From positions 1 through 12,034 of the forward strand of contig CAZHNG010000216.1 of NCBI GenBank assembly GCA_964533785.1: 12,034 nt of DNA, in the 5' to 3' direction. This document shows, one piece after another, positions 6,205 through 12,034 of this stretch. The position numbers and the translations under genes are program-made. The notes under the pieces were generated by a model, which was not told the origin of the DNA, searched no databases, and saw nothing but the letters and a program-made list of their open reading frames with translations. The first letter of the stretch is position 1; every line of letters begins with the position of its first letter. This stretch comes from JANQRV01 sp964533785. GTDB taxonomy: Bacteria > Bacteroidota > Bacteroidia > Chitinophagales > Saprospiraceae.

Positions 6205-7038
6205 TTATAACTCTATTTCGAATCCCTGGCGAGCGACCTCCACTTTCAATTTTTCAGCTCTATGATGTTTAATATCATTGAGAATTTCGTTCAGAAAATC
6301 ATCTGAATGATCCGGATCATGATGGAATAGGAAGAGGCGTTTGACATTAGCACGATGGGCAAAATCCACAGCATGTTTGATACTGCTGTGCCCCCACCCC
6401 ACTTTTTTTTGGTACTCCTTAACGGTATACTGAGCATCGTGGATGAGTACATCCGCGGATCGACTGAGCTGCAAACCGGAGATCCACTTATCATTTTTGT
6501 ACAATTCCATAACGCCGATCATCGGTTCGTGATCGGGAATGTAGGCCAACACTTTAGAGTCGTGTTCTATTCGGTACCCTACCGTAGGACCGGGATGAAT
6601 AACGAACGCAGAGGTAATATTGAAACCACCAATTTGAAAACAACTGTTGCCAATTTCGTGAATGCTCAACTTACAGGGGATATCCCTTATTGGTAAGGGA
6701 AAAAGTGGAGGCGAAAGGTATTTATTCAATCGGGCCCGCAAACTATCCGCATTGCTGTATGGCCCCCAGATGTGTACTTCTTTTTCCCGGAAAAATAAGG
6801 GCTTGAAAAAACCCAGCCCTTGGATATGATCCATGTGCAGGTGAGTCAGTAATATGTCGACGCGGGGTAATTTTTCGTAGGCTGAAAAATCAATGCCCAA
6901 TATTCCCGTACCAGCGTCCAGGATCAATCTGTGCTGATCATTTTTTACTTCTATACAAGGCGTATTCCCTCCATAGTGATTATTTTCTTCTTTGGGAGTG
7001 GGATACGAACCTCTTGTTCCTAAAAATTTAAATTTCAT
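6205..7038 (-). CDS. Metallo-beta-lactamase-fold hydrolase (PhnP/RNase Z-like branch)
   Basis: The 277-residue protein opens with MKFKFLGTRGSYPTP, the usual N-terminus of this branch. It has the metal-binding motif HLHMDH at 66-71, H148 in the IHPGPTVGYR loop, D169-H170 in PDHEP, and later IHDAQY, GWGHSS and FHHDPDHSDDF, all expected for a complete two-metal site. Relatives are annotated only as MBL-fold hydrolases; a phosphodiester is a fair guess for the substrate. No export signal is seen. An upstream in-frame ATG at 7098 would add 20 residues lying in the PAS gene's C-terminal codons, so the start at 7038 is preferred. It overlaps the stop of the PAS gene by 11 bp, implying translational coupling. 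Confidence 0.88.
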   Translation of the reverse strand: MKFKFLGTRGSYPTPKEENNHYGGNTPCIEVKNDQHRLILDAGTGILGIDFSAYEKLPRVDILLTHLHMDHIQGLGFFKPLFFREKEVHIWGPYSNADSLRARLNKYLSPPLFPLPIRDIPCKLSIHEIGNSCFQIGGFNITSAFVIHPGPTVGYRIEHDSKVLAYIPDHEPMIGVMELYKNDKWISGLQLSRSADVLIHDAQYTVKEYQKKVGWGHSSIKHAVDFAHRANVKRLFLFHHDPDHSDDFLNEILNDIKHHRAEKLKVEVARQGFEIEL

Positions 7039-7432
7039 CGTCGTCGCCATGTGTCCAGAAAATCGCAACAGCCCCCGAAAATCGCTTAGATCGGCCAATG
7101 ATCGGATATGCGGTCACGGATATTTTGTAGTTATCACCATTCAAATTTTTTATCCAAAAAGTACCATGGGCAGGTTGCCTGGTATTTAAGGTTTTCACCA
7201 AAGGTAATTTTTCCGGTGGTAATGGATGACCACCTTCATCTTTGGGAATAAACATAGTAGACCATTGTTCAACAAGGAACTCCCCGGTGTTTTCGTATTT
7301 CCTGCCCAAAATTTGTTCTGCCGGTTCGTTGTAAAACAACAGCGTCCCCTGCGGATCTACGATAAAGACCGGAACTGATAAACAATCCGCCAGTTGCCTG
7401 TTGAGAATGATTTCTATTTCTGGAGCTGCCAT
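7028..7432 (-). CDS. Stand-alone PAS-domain protein
   Basis: The 134-residue product is essentially one PAS domain. It runs from a lead helix, LNRQLADCLSVPVFIVDPQG, through LLFYNEPAEQILGRKY (about 31-46), to the closing strands GTFWIKNLNGDNYKISVTAYPI and FSGAVAIFW (about 89-126). No output domain or membrane segment is present, so it must act through a partner. The gene lies directly upstream of the MBL hydrolase gene, with its stop inside the start of that gene, which makes the hydrolase the obvious partner. The ligand is unknown. The protein is cytoplasmic. A -33/-7 promoter is visible 35 nt upstream of the start. Confidence 0.8.
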   Translation of the reverse strand: MAAPEIEIILNRQLADCLSVPVFIVDPQGTLLFYNEPAEQILGRKYENTGEFLVEQWSTMFIPKDEGGHPLPPEKLPLVKTLNTRQPAHGTFWIKNLNGDNYKISVTAYPIIGRSKRFSGAVAIFWTHGDDDEI

Positions 7433-7467
7433 AAAGTGCTTTTCAAGATTCCAACATTGAAAATTAA

Positions 7468-7497
7468 GAAAATTAAGTTAATTATGCTGCCTGACAA
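7468..7497 (-). promoter_or_regulatory. Promoter of the PAS-MBL operon
   Basis: On the minus strand TTG (7497-7495) is followed after 19 bp by TAATTTTC (7475-7468), seven of eight bases of the Bacteroidota -7 box TAnnTTTG, with 35 nt from there to the PAS start codon. The spacing agrees with known Bacteroidota promoters. The AT-rich context makes chance matches possible. Confidence 0.4.
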
Positions 7498-7565
7498 CTT
7501 AATTTGCCTTCCAATAAAAGAAAGCTTTTTATATTTTCGCTCAAATTTTCATCAAATAATTGATT

Positions 7566-8477
7566 ATGGAGCGCTTCACAATATTTATGTTGCTTTTCCT
7601 GCCAATGCTGAGTTGTTCCTCTGAGCAGCAAAAACTTTCCAATGAAATGGAACGGCTAGAAGCAGCAATAGAGCAGAATAACTCGCCGGAAATTGCGAAT
7701 CAATTACAGGCTGTTTACAACGAATACTTGGATAAATTCCCCGACGACGAAGCACTGAATGCCCGGTTGCTTTACCGGCTGGGGGGGCTCAATTACCGGA
7801 TGAACAAATTCGAGCAAGCAGAGAAACATTTGCGCCAAGCGTTAAAACAATACCCTGACAGTGATAATTCTTATAATACTGCATTGTTACTCGGTTCTAT
7901 TTACGACGAAAATTACCAGAATACCAATCTTTCAAATCTTATCTACCAAAATATTGCCGAAACTTTTTCAGAACAGGATCTTTCCCAGGTTTCTAATAAA
8001 ATAACCCCAAACGCTCCTACCCCCGATCAGTTACTGCAATCATTACAGCAACAAATATTTGATGATTCTACGGGGATAATTGACTATCAAGCAGCTAATG
8101 ACTTTATCAACGGCAGTGAATTATACGCATTATTGAATCCAAACAAAAACGGCATCCCAGAAATGCTGTTCAAAGCTGCCGAAACGGCAAGAACCATTCG
8201 TGCTCACGAAAAAGCACTCAGTATCTACGAATGGATCAGCGACCAATACAGCCAGCACCCGAAAGCACCGCAAGCCTTATTCCTCAGAGCATTTACCCTG
8301 GATAATGAATTGCAGCAAAAAGACAGGGCCAAATCGCTCTACGAAAAATTCATAGCTGAATATCCCAACGATGAATTTGCGGATGATGCAGCCTTCCTTT
8401 TAGAAAACTTAGGCAAATCCAACGAAGAAATTATCCAATCCTTCGAACAACAAAATCAACAGGTAAATCAAGAGTAA
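7566..8477 (+). CDS. TPR lipoprotein
   Basis: The 303-residue product has a type II signal peptide with lipobox MLSC and the modified Cys at residue 17. A short helical stretch follows (about 20-60, with coiled-coil-like EMERLEAAIEQ). TPR units lie near 64-100 (YRLGGLNYRMNKFEQAEKHL) and near 200-280 (EKALSIYEWISDQYSQHPKA, then DRAKSLYEKFIAEYPNDEFA). The second pair resembles YbgF/BamD-type periplasmic TPR proteins with the A-x-x-x-Y-x-x-F-x-x-x-Y-P-N signature, but it is too divergent to name. It probably serves as a membrane-anchored scaffold. It heads a unit with the glycosyltransferase gene, and the two frames appear to overlap slightly. ATG 7566 is chosen over an upstream TTG because the signal peptide starts there. 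Confidence 0.8.
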   Translation: MERFTIFMLLFLPMLSCSSEQQKLSNEMERLEAAIEQNNSPEIANQLQAVYNEYLDKFPDDEALNARLLYRLGGLNYRMNKFEQAEKHLRQALKQYPDSDNSYNTALLLGSIYDENYQNTNLSNLIYQNIAETFSEQDLSQVSNKITPNAPTPDQLLQSLQQQIFDDSTGIIDYQAANDFINGSELYALLNPNKNGIPEMLFKAAETARTIRAHEKALSIYEWISDQYSQHPKAPQALFLRAFTLDNELQQKDRAKSLYEKFIAEYPNDEFADDAAFLLENLGKSNEEIIQSFEQQNQQVNQE

Positions 8478-8532
8478 ATCTGTTCCCAAAATAATAGTTA
8501 CTGTTACCAATGACCTGACCTTCGATCAACGT

Positions 8533-9618
8533 ATGATCCGGATTTGCAGCACTTTAGCTCAAAATGGCTACGAAGTGGAATTGGTCGGCAGGAAAAAAAG
8601 AAACTCTTTTCCTATTGCCGAACAACAACCTTATCAGCAAAAACGCATCCCTTGCTATTTCGAAAAAGGGAAAATGTTCTACCTGGAATATAACCTAAGG
8701 CTATTCATTTACTTGTTATTCCAATCCTTTGATGCGGTTTGTGCCATTGACCTGGATACTCTCCTCCCCGCATTCACCATCAGCCGGTTGAAAAGGAAAA
8801 CCTGCATCTACGACGCTCACGAATATTTTACGGAAACTCCGGAAGTGGTACGACGTCCAATCATACAAAAAGTATGGGAAGCCATTGCTCGTTTCATCAT
8901 CCCTAAACTCCAACACTGCTACACCGTAAGCCCCGGCCTGGCTGGCATCTTTGAACAACGATACGGCACTCCATTTGCGGTGATCCGCAATGTCCCAACC
9001 CTCACAGCAATAGGAAAAACTGACGACAACCCAGCACTCACAACCCGCAACCCGGAACTCGCAACCCGTTTCACCATTCTCTACCAAGGCGCCCTCAACG
9101 AAGGCAGAGGCCTCGAACAAATGATTAGCGCAATGCCGGCCTTACCCTTCGCGGAATTATGGATTGCGGGAGAAGGTGATCTATCTACTGAATTGAGGAA
9201 TATTGTCTATGCTCAAAATATTGATAATCAAATAAAATTTTTAGGTTTTGTCCAGCCTGATCAACTAAAAAAAATCACTCAGAAAGCTAACATCGGCATC
9301 AATTTTTTAGAAAAAAAGGGGCTTAGTTACTATTATTCCCTGGCGAATAAAGTATTTGATTTTGTGCACGCCCAAGTGCCTTGCATCACCATGAATTTTC
9401 CGGAATATAAAAGGCTGAATGAGGAGTATCAGGTCTTCTTACTCATCGATGATTTAGAACAAAATTCTATCGTCCAAGCGATCAAAAGATTGTATGAAGA
9501 AAAAGAATTGTACAAATTATTGCAGGATAATTGTGCTAAAGCAAGGCAAGAATGGAACTGGGAAAAAGAAAAACTAGTACTGATTGAATTTTATCAGAAC
9601 TGTTTGGATGGGGATTAA
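8533..9618 (+). CDS. Glycosyltransferase, GT4-like, with anomalous start
   Basis: The ATG at 8533 gives 361 residues with a two-Rossmann GT-B layout. The N-terminal half includes CAIDLDTLLPAF and YDAHEYFTETPEVVRRP; the C-terminal half includes ILYQGALNEGRGLEQMI (a donor-site-type GxxxGRG loop), IAGEGDL and LANKVFDFVHAQVPCI. It probably transfers a sugar to an envelope glycan. The conserved first strand lies before this ATG: codons 8467-8532 read IKSKSVPKIIVTVTNDLTFDQR (given as the in-frame stretch after a TAA at 8464), but contain no ATG, GTG or TTG. The likely ancestral start is the ATC at 8467, inside the 3' end of the lipoprotein gene. A 14-residue repeat (166-179) lies in the linker between the two lobes. 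Confidence 0.82.
   Translation: MIRICSTLAQNGYEVELVGRKKRNSFPIAEQQPYQQKRIPCYFEKGKMFYLEYNLRLFIYLLFQSFDAVCAIDLDTLLPAFTISRLKRKTCIYDAHEYFTETPEVVRRPIIQKVWEAIARFIIPKLQHCYTVSPGLAGIFEQRYGTPFAVIRNVPTLTAIGKTDDNPALTTRNPELATRFTILYQGALNEGRGLEQMISAMPALPFAELWIAGEGDLSTELRNIVYAQNIDNQIKFLGFVQPDQLKKITQKANIGINFLEKKGLSYYYSLANKVFDFVHAQVPCITMNFPEYKRLNEEYQVFLLIDDLEQNSIVQAIKRLYEEKELYKLLQDNCAKARQEWNWEKEKLVLIEFYQNCLDGD
9028..9069 (+). repeat. Six heptamers AACCCGC-like, in frame within the glycosyltransferase
   Basis: Six consecutive 7-mers read AACCCAG, CACTCAC, AACCCGC, AACCCGG, AACTCGC, AACCCGT. As two 21-bp units they match at 17 of 21 positions and encode NPALTTR and NPELATR. They sit between the NVPTL at the end of the first lobe and the FTILYQG that opens the second, where length variation would be tolerated. 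Confidence 0.7.
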
Positions 9619-9704
9619 TCCTACTTTTTGAAAAGATGGCTGTTTTTTATTCCATCGTATAAATTGGTCATTACAGTTTTGGCTTTGGGATATTTCAACA
9701 ATGC

Positions 9705-9977
9705 TCACAAGGCTGAAAGTTCCTTGACCCGTAATCTTTCAATATCCCTATTGTGTACGTTTAATGTAATCTCGAAAGCATGAATCCCTTCAGCGAAAGG
9801 AATCGAATGCGTGGTAAAACCTTTAGGAGATAAATACTCGGTAATATACCACCAATGATTTTTCCGGGGGGTCATTTTCAATCGGACTTTCCCAATGATC
9901 TGTAATACCAGATGCAAGGTCATTTTTGTTTCTTCCCATTCCGCCAATGGCAGTGATGGTAATTGAACCTTTTTCAT
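9705..9977 (-). CDS. DUF5996 family protein, C-terminally truncated
   Basis: The 90 residues carry the N-terminal signature of DUF5996: LPLAEWEETKMTLHLVLQIIGKVRL (core W14-E-x-T, L-H, Q26-I-x-G-K), NHWWYITEYLSPKGFTT at 40-56, and AFEITLNV. Members I know of are about 300 residues. Here the frame ends soon after the FEI-like strand, with an unrelated tail (about residues 75-90). I find no continuation of the family in the other frames of the 86 bp before the glycosyltransferase stop. It is probably a remnant left by a deletion or a frameshift, though a short working domain cannot be excluded. Function is unknown even for full-length members. It starts 5 bp after the stop of the zinc-ribbon gene, with which it should be co-transcribed. 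Confidence 0.65.
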   Translation of the reverse strand: MKKVQLPSLPLAEWEETKMTLHLVLQIIGKVRLKMTPRKNHWWYITEYLSPKGFTTHSIPFAEGIHAFEITLNVHNRDIERLRVKELSAL

Positions 9978-9982
9978 GATTT

Positions 9983-10282
9983 TTATGCCTTTTTAAAAGT
10001 ATCGAAGGTAAATATAAACAACCCACCGATAATAAGCATCGATAAAAATAAGAAGAGTAACATTCCAATCCCTTCAGAAAATGTATTTTTAAAATACAAT
10101 AACCCCAACAGGAGCACCCCAAACACTGCTACTAACCCAACTCTTCTTTTCCCGGAAAAGGTAATCGGTTGCCCGCAATTCAGACAATGCCACTTTTCTC
10201 CCAGTGATTTGAAACCCAGTTTAAAAAAATAGTCTTTTAAGGAATATTGATATTGACAATGGGGGCAAGTACGGATTTTCAT
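9983..10282 (-). CDS. Small zinc-ribbon membrane protein
   Basis: The 99-residue protein has two CxxC pairs, CPHC at residues 6-9 and CLNC at 33-36, separated by 23 residues. This is a zinc ribbon close to the CXXC-20-CXXC proteins of Bacteroidota and Firmicutes. Two membrane helices follow (about 48-64 and 72-93), with a short charged tail (DTFKKA). The ribbon should face the cytoplasm. The function is unknown. It is the first gene of a two-gene unit with the DUF5996 remnant and is divergent from the CoA ligase gene, leaving only 57 bp between the two start codons for both promoters. Confidence 0.72.
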   Translation of the reverse strand: MKIRTCPHCQYQYSLKDYFFKLGFKSLGEKWHCLNCGQPITFSGKRRVGLVAVFGVLLLGLLYFKNTFSEGIGMLLFLFLSMLIIGGLFIFTFDTFKKA

Positions 10283-10339
10283 AGACTTATCTTATTTTTA
10301 ATTTAGCAAATAACTTAGTTGTTTCACAAAAAAATTACC

Positions 10340-11266
10340 ATGTACAACCCTGATCTTGAAACCTTACCATTACCAGCATTGCGTGAGCTTCAAAATGAGA
10401 GATTGCAAAAAATGGTTCTCCACATCTATAAAAAAGTTCCTTTTTATAAAAATCTGTTTGACCAACATAATATACAACCATCAGATATTAAAGGAGTTCA
10501 GGATTTACCCACCTTGCCTTTCACCAAAAAATCAGATCTGCGGGATAATTATCCCTACGCCATGTTCGCCTGTCCAATGGATGATATCCGAAGAATACAC
10601 GCCTCAAGTGGTACAACGGGTAAACCAACCGTAGTCGGCTATACCCAAAAAGACCTTGACATTTTTGATGAAGTGGTAGCAAGATCCCTGGTATGTGGAG
10701 GGGCTCGTCCCGGAATGAAACTGCACAATGCTTACGGTTACGGTTTGTTTACAGGTGGTTTAGGCATGCACGGCGGCGCCACAAAATTGGGAATGGCAGT
10801 AATTCCCGTTTCCGGAGGGATGACAGACCGGCAATTGACCATTCTCGAAGATTTCGCCCCGGAAGTAATATGCTGTACTCCGTCTTACGCGCAAACCCTT
10901 GCTGAAGCATTCAAAGCCAAAGGAATCGACACCAGTAAACTGGCAGTTGAATACGCTATTCTAGGTGCCGAACCCTGGACGGAAGCTATTCGCCATCAAG
11001 TAGAAGAAGGATTGCAGGTCAATGCAACAAATATCTATGGCTTGAGTGAGATTATTGGCCCCGGCGTATCTCAGGAAGATTTTGAGGAAAAGGGAACGGG
11101 CAGTTACATCTGGGAAGACCATTTCTTCCCGGAAGTAGTGGATAAAGATACCGGTACCCCCCTACCCTACGGCGAAGAAGGAGTGCTTGTCTTTACCACG
11201 CTTACGAAAGAAGCTTTACCATATCTTGCCGCTTCGGGAATCTCGGGAAAGGCCTTATCAAAATAA
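10340..11266 (+). CDS. paaK: Phenylacetate-CoA ligase, C-terminally truncated
   Basis: The first 293 codons are a clear phenylacetate-CoA ligase: helical start MYNPDLETLPLPALRELQ, VPFYKNLF, LPTLPFTKKSDLRDNYP, the ATP-binding loop SSGTTGKPT (89-97), AYGYGLFTGGLG, and IYGLSEIIGPG, which carries the adenylate-site YGLSE. The enzyme activates phenylacetate or a related aryl acid with ATP and CoA in the cytoplasm. Family members run to about 430 residues. Here the homology stops at TTLTKEALP, and the last 15 codons read antisense through the peroxidase gene to a stop at 11264. The whole C-terminal domain, with the catalytic Lys and the swing hinge, is missing, so it should be inactive as it stands. 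ATG 10340 is preferred to an upstream TTG because family proteins start there. No other paa genes are present. Confidence 0.9.
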   Translation: MYNPDLETLPLPALRELQNERLQKMVLHIYKKVPFYKNLFDQHNIQPSDIKGVQDLPTLPFTKKSDLRDNYPYAMFACPMDDIRRIHASSGTTGKPTVVGYTQKDLDIFDEVVARSLVCGGARPGMKLHNAYGYGLFTGGLGMHGGATKLGMAVIPVSGGMTDRQLTILEDFAPEVICCTPSYAQTLAEAFKAKGIDTSKLAVEYAILGAEPWTEAIRHQVEEGLQVNATNIYGLSEIIGPGVSQEDFEEKGTGSYIWEDHFFPEVVDKDTGTPLPYGEEGVLVFTTLTKEALPYLAASGISGKALSK

Positions 11267-11931
11267 GAAAGGTATCCCATGTCCAGCATAGAATCCCGTT
11301 TAATGACCAGCCGGTGAACGTCCAGGCCGGCAATCGCCTGCGTTTCCAAGCCCTGATAGCCAAACATATTATTTTCTTTGGGAGTACCTGGCGTCCAATT
11401 AGCTTCCGTACCAACATTCGGACCAGTAGCGCCAAATTGTCCATTCCAAAGCATTACTTCCTGATATGCGCCATTCATAGCGGTGGGAGTACGAATGGGT
11501 TGCACGTCCAATTCCACGGGTAGGTAACCATCGTGCGGCCTTCGTTTTTCGCCATTCGCTCCAAAACCAACCCCTCCGTCGCCAATGCCCTGGTGGCGAT
11601 TAGCCTGAAATCCTGCTGACGCAAAATGACAACTCGCACAGGAATAAGTGCCTTTACCTGCTGTTTTTTCCGGTTTTAAAGCAATACCGGTTTCGTGGTA
11701 TAACAGCTTACCTAAGGTTACTTTTTCGGTCGTTATGGGATTATTAGGATCCTGAGGAATATTCGCATAATCATCACTTGAGGGCATTTTGAAAAAATCC
11801 AGCCCTTGGCCTTGCGATGCTTCAATCAAGGTATTTTCCAGGATATTGTCCAGCGATTCTATTTGTTCTTCATCCGTTCCGCAAGAAAAAACAGAAAAGA
11901 CCAAACCTAAAAAAAGTAATTTTCTTCGCAT
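11167..11931 (-). CDS. Diheme cytochrome c peroxidase-like lipoprotein, C-terminally truncated
   Basis: The protein starts at 11931 with MRRKLLFLGLVFSVFSC, a lipoprotein signal with Cys17. It carries one haem c motif CASCH at residues 98-102 in the context LGKLLYHETGIAL...SCASCH, typical of the CCP/MauG family (PF03150). Then follow GFGANGEKRRPHDG, RTPTAMNGAY with LWNGQFG, and YFDKAFPEIPEAARYGK. Family members need a second CxxCH and extend well past this point. Here the homology ends at YGK (about residue 239), and the remaining 15 residues are antisense to paaK. Lacking the second haem, it could not work as a normal diheme peroxidase. An upstream ATG at 12006 would bury the signal peptide, so 11931 is chosen. 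Confidence 0.88.
   Translation of the reverse strand: MRRKLLFLGLVFSVFSCGTDEEQIESLDNILENTLIEASQGQGLDFFKMPSSDDYANIPQDPNNPITTEKVTLGKLLYHETGIALKPEKTAGKGTYSCASCHFASAGFQANRHQGIGDGGVGFGANGEKRRPHDGYLPVELDVQPIRTPTAMNGAYQEVMLWNGQFGATGPNVGTEANWTPGTPKENNMFGYQGLETQAIAGLDVHRLVIKRDSMLDMGYLSYFDKAFPEIPEAARYGKASFVSVVKTSTPSSP
11211..11220. other. Junction joining truncated paaK and truncated peroxidase gene
   Basis: Plus-strand PaaK homology runs through TKEAL (to 11218) and minus-strand peroxidase homology through YGK (to 11215). The two meet over AAGCTT at 11211-11216, a HindIII recognition hexamer. Both genes lose their 3' halves here. Confidence 0.6.
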
Positions 11932-12034
11932 TACAATAGGGATTAATTGATTTAGAATTAAGTAATGATAAAACAATAGATTAGACTTGTTCGGCGGGAT
12001 CATCAAACGGCTACAAGCGGCAAATTTTATACTG

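Noticed and set aside
7532..7539. TATTTTCG as a -7 box for the TPR lipoprotein gene
   Set aside because: It differs from TAnnTTTG at a core position, and the nearest TTTG (7503-7506) is 25 bp away, too far for the usual spacing.
8716..9120. 134-codon minus-strand ORF inside the glycosyltransferase gene
   Set aside because: It is antisense to a well-conserved coding region and shows no family features.

Overview
The window looks like chromosomal DNA of a Bacteroidota species, plausibly Saprospiria- or Cytophaga-like. The grounds are moderate GC, A-rich leaders without clear Shine-Dalgarno sites, several TAnnTTTG-type -7 promoter boxes, and the families present: small GIY-YIG proteins, PepSY-like secreted proteins, LytS/LytTR remnants, Bacteroidota-style lipoproteins and a GT4-type glycosyltransferase with the VTVTNDLT-type N-terminus. 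No rRNA, tRNA, CRISPR array, integrase or transposase is visible.

Layout. Positions 1-98 form a hairpin-rich leader before a small GIY-YIG protein (105-431), whose 3' end overlaps a CnoX/YbbN-like thioredoxin-TPR gene (382-1179). Convergent to that is a helix-hairpin-helix protein (1180-1992, minus strand), with the two stop codons touching. From about 2000 to 4400 there are small secreted or lipid-anchored proteins of unknown role on the minus strand: a doubtful 64-residue protein, a PepSY-like protein and a lipoprotein. They are separated by repeat-rich spacers, one with inverted arrays of heptamers and one with octamers plus a 38-bp direct repeat. Next come a decayed LytS-type histidine kinase/LytTR remnant (4437-4824), a LACTB-like serine hydrolase (4926-6146), and a minus-strand pair that overlaps by 11 bp: a stand-alone PAS protein and a metallo-beta-lactamase-fold hydrolase. 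Divergent from that pair are a TPR lipoprotein and a glycosyltransferase. The right third holds a truncated DUF5996 gene behind a zinc-ribbon membrane protein, a phenylacetate-CoA ligase without its C-terminal part, and a diheme cytochrome c peroxidase-like lipoprotein without its C-terminal half.

How the genes relate. Only two pairs look like true operons: PAS with MBL hydrolase, and zinc ribbon with DUF5996. The TPR lipoprotein and glycosyltransferase probably form a third. Otherwise this is a patchwork of single genes. The striking theme is erosion. There is a frameshifted and internally deleted two-component remnant, a truncated DUF5996 gene, a glycosyltransferase whose conserved N-terminus has no normal start codon, and two convergent genes that both stop making sense at the same AAGCTT hexamer near 11211-11216. 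The last could be a real deletion or a cloning/assembly chimera.

The other theme is short tandem repeats with a 7-bp period, found in a spacer (2331-2351, 2441-2475) and, with an unrelated sequence, in frame inside the glycosyltransferase (9028-9069). I saw no convincing defence, secretion or biosynthetic system. The best leads are the heptamer repeats, the PAS/MBL pair, the leader of the GIY-YIG gene and the paaK/peroxidase junction.
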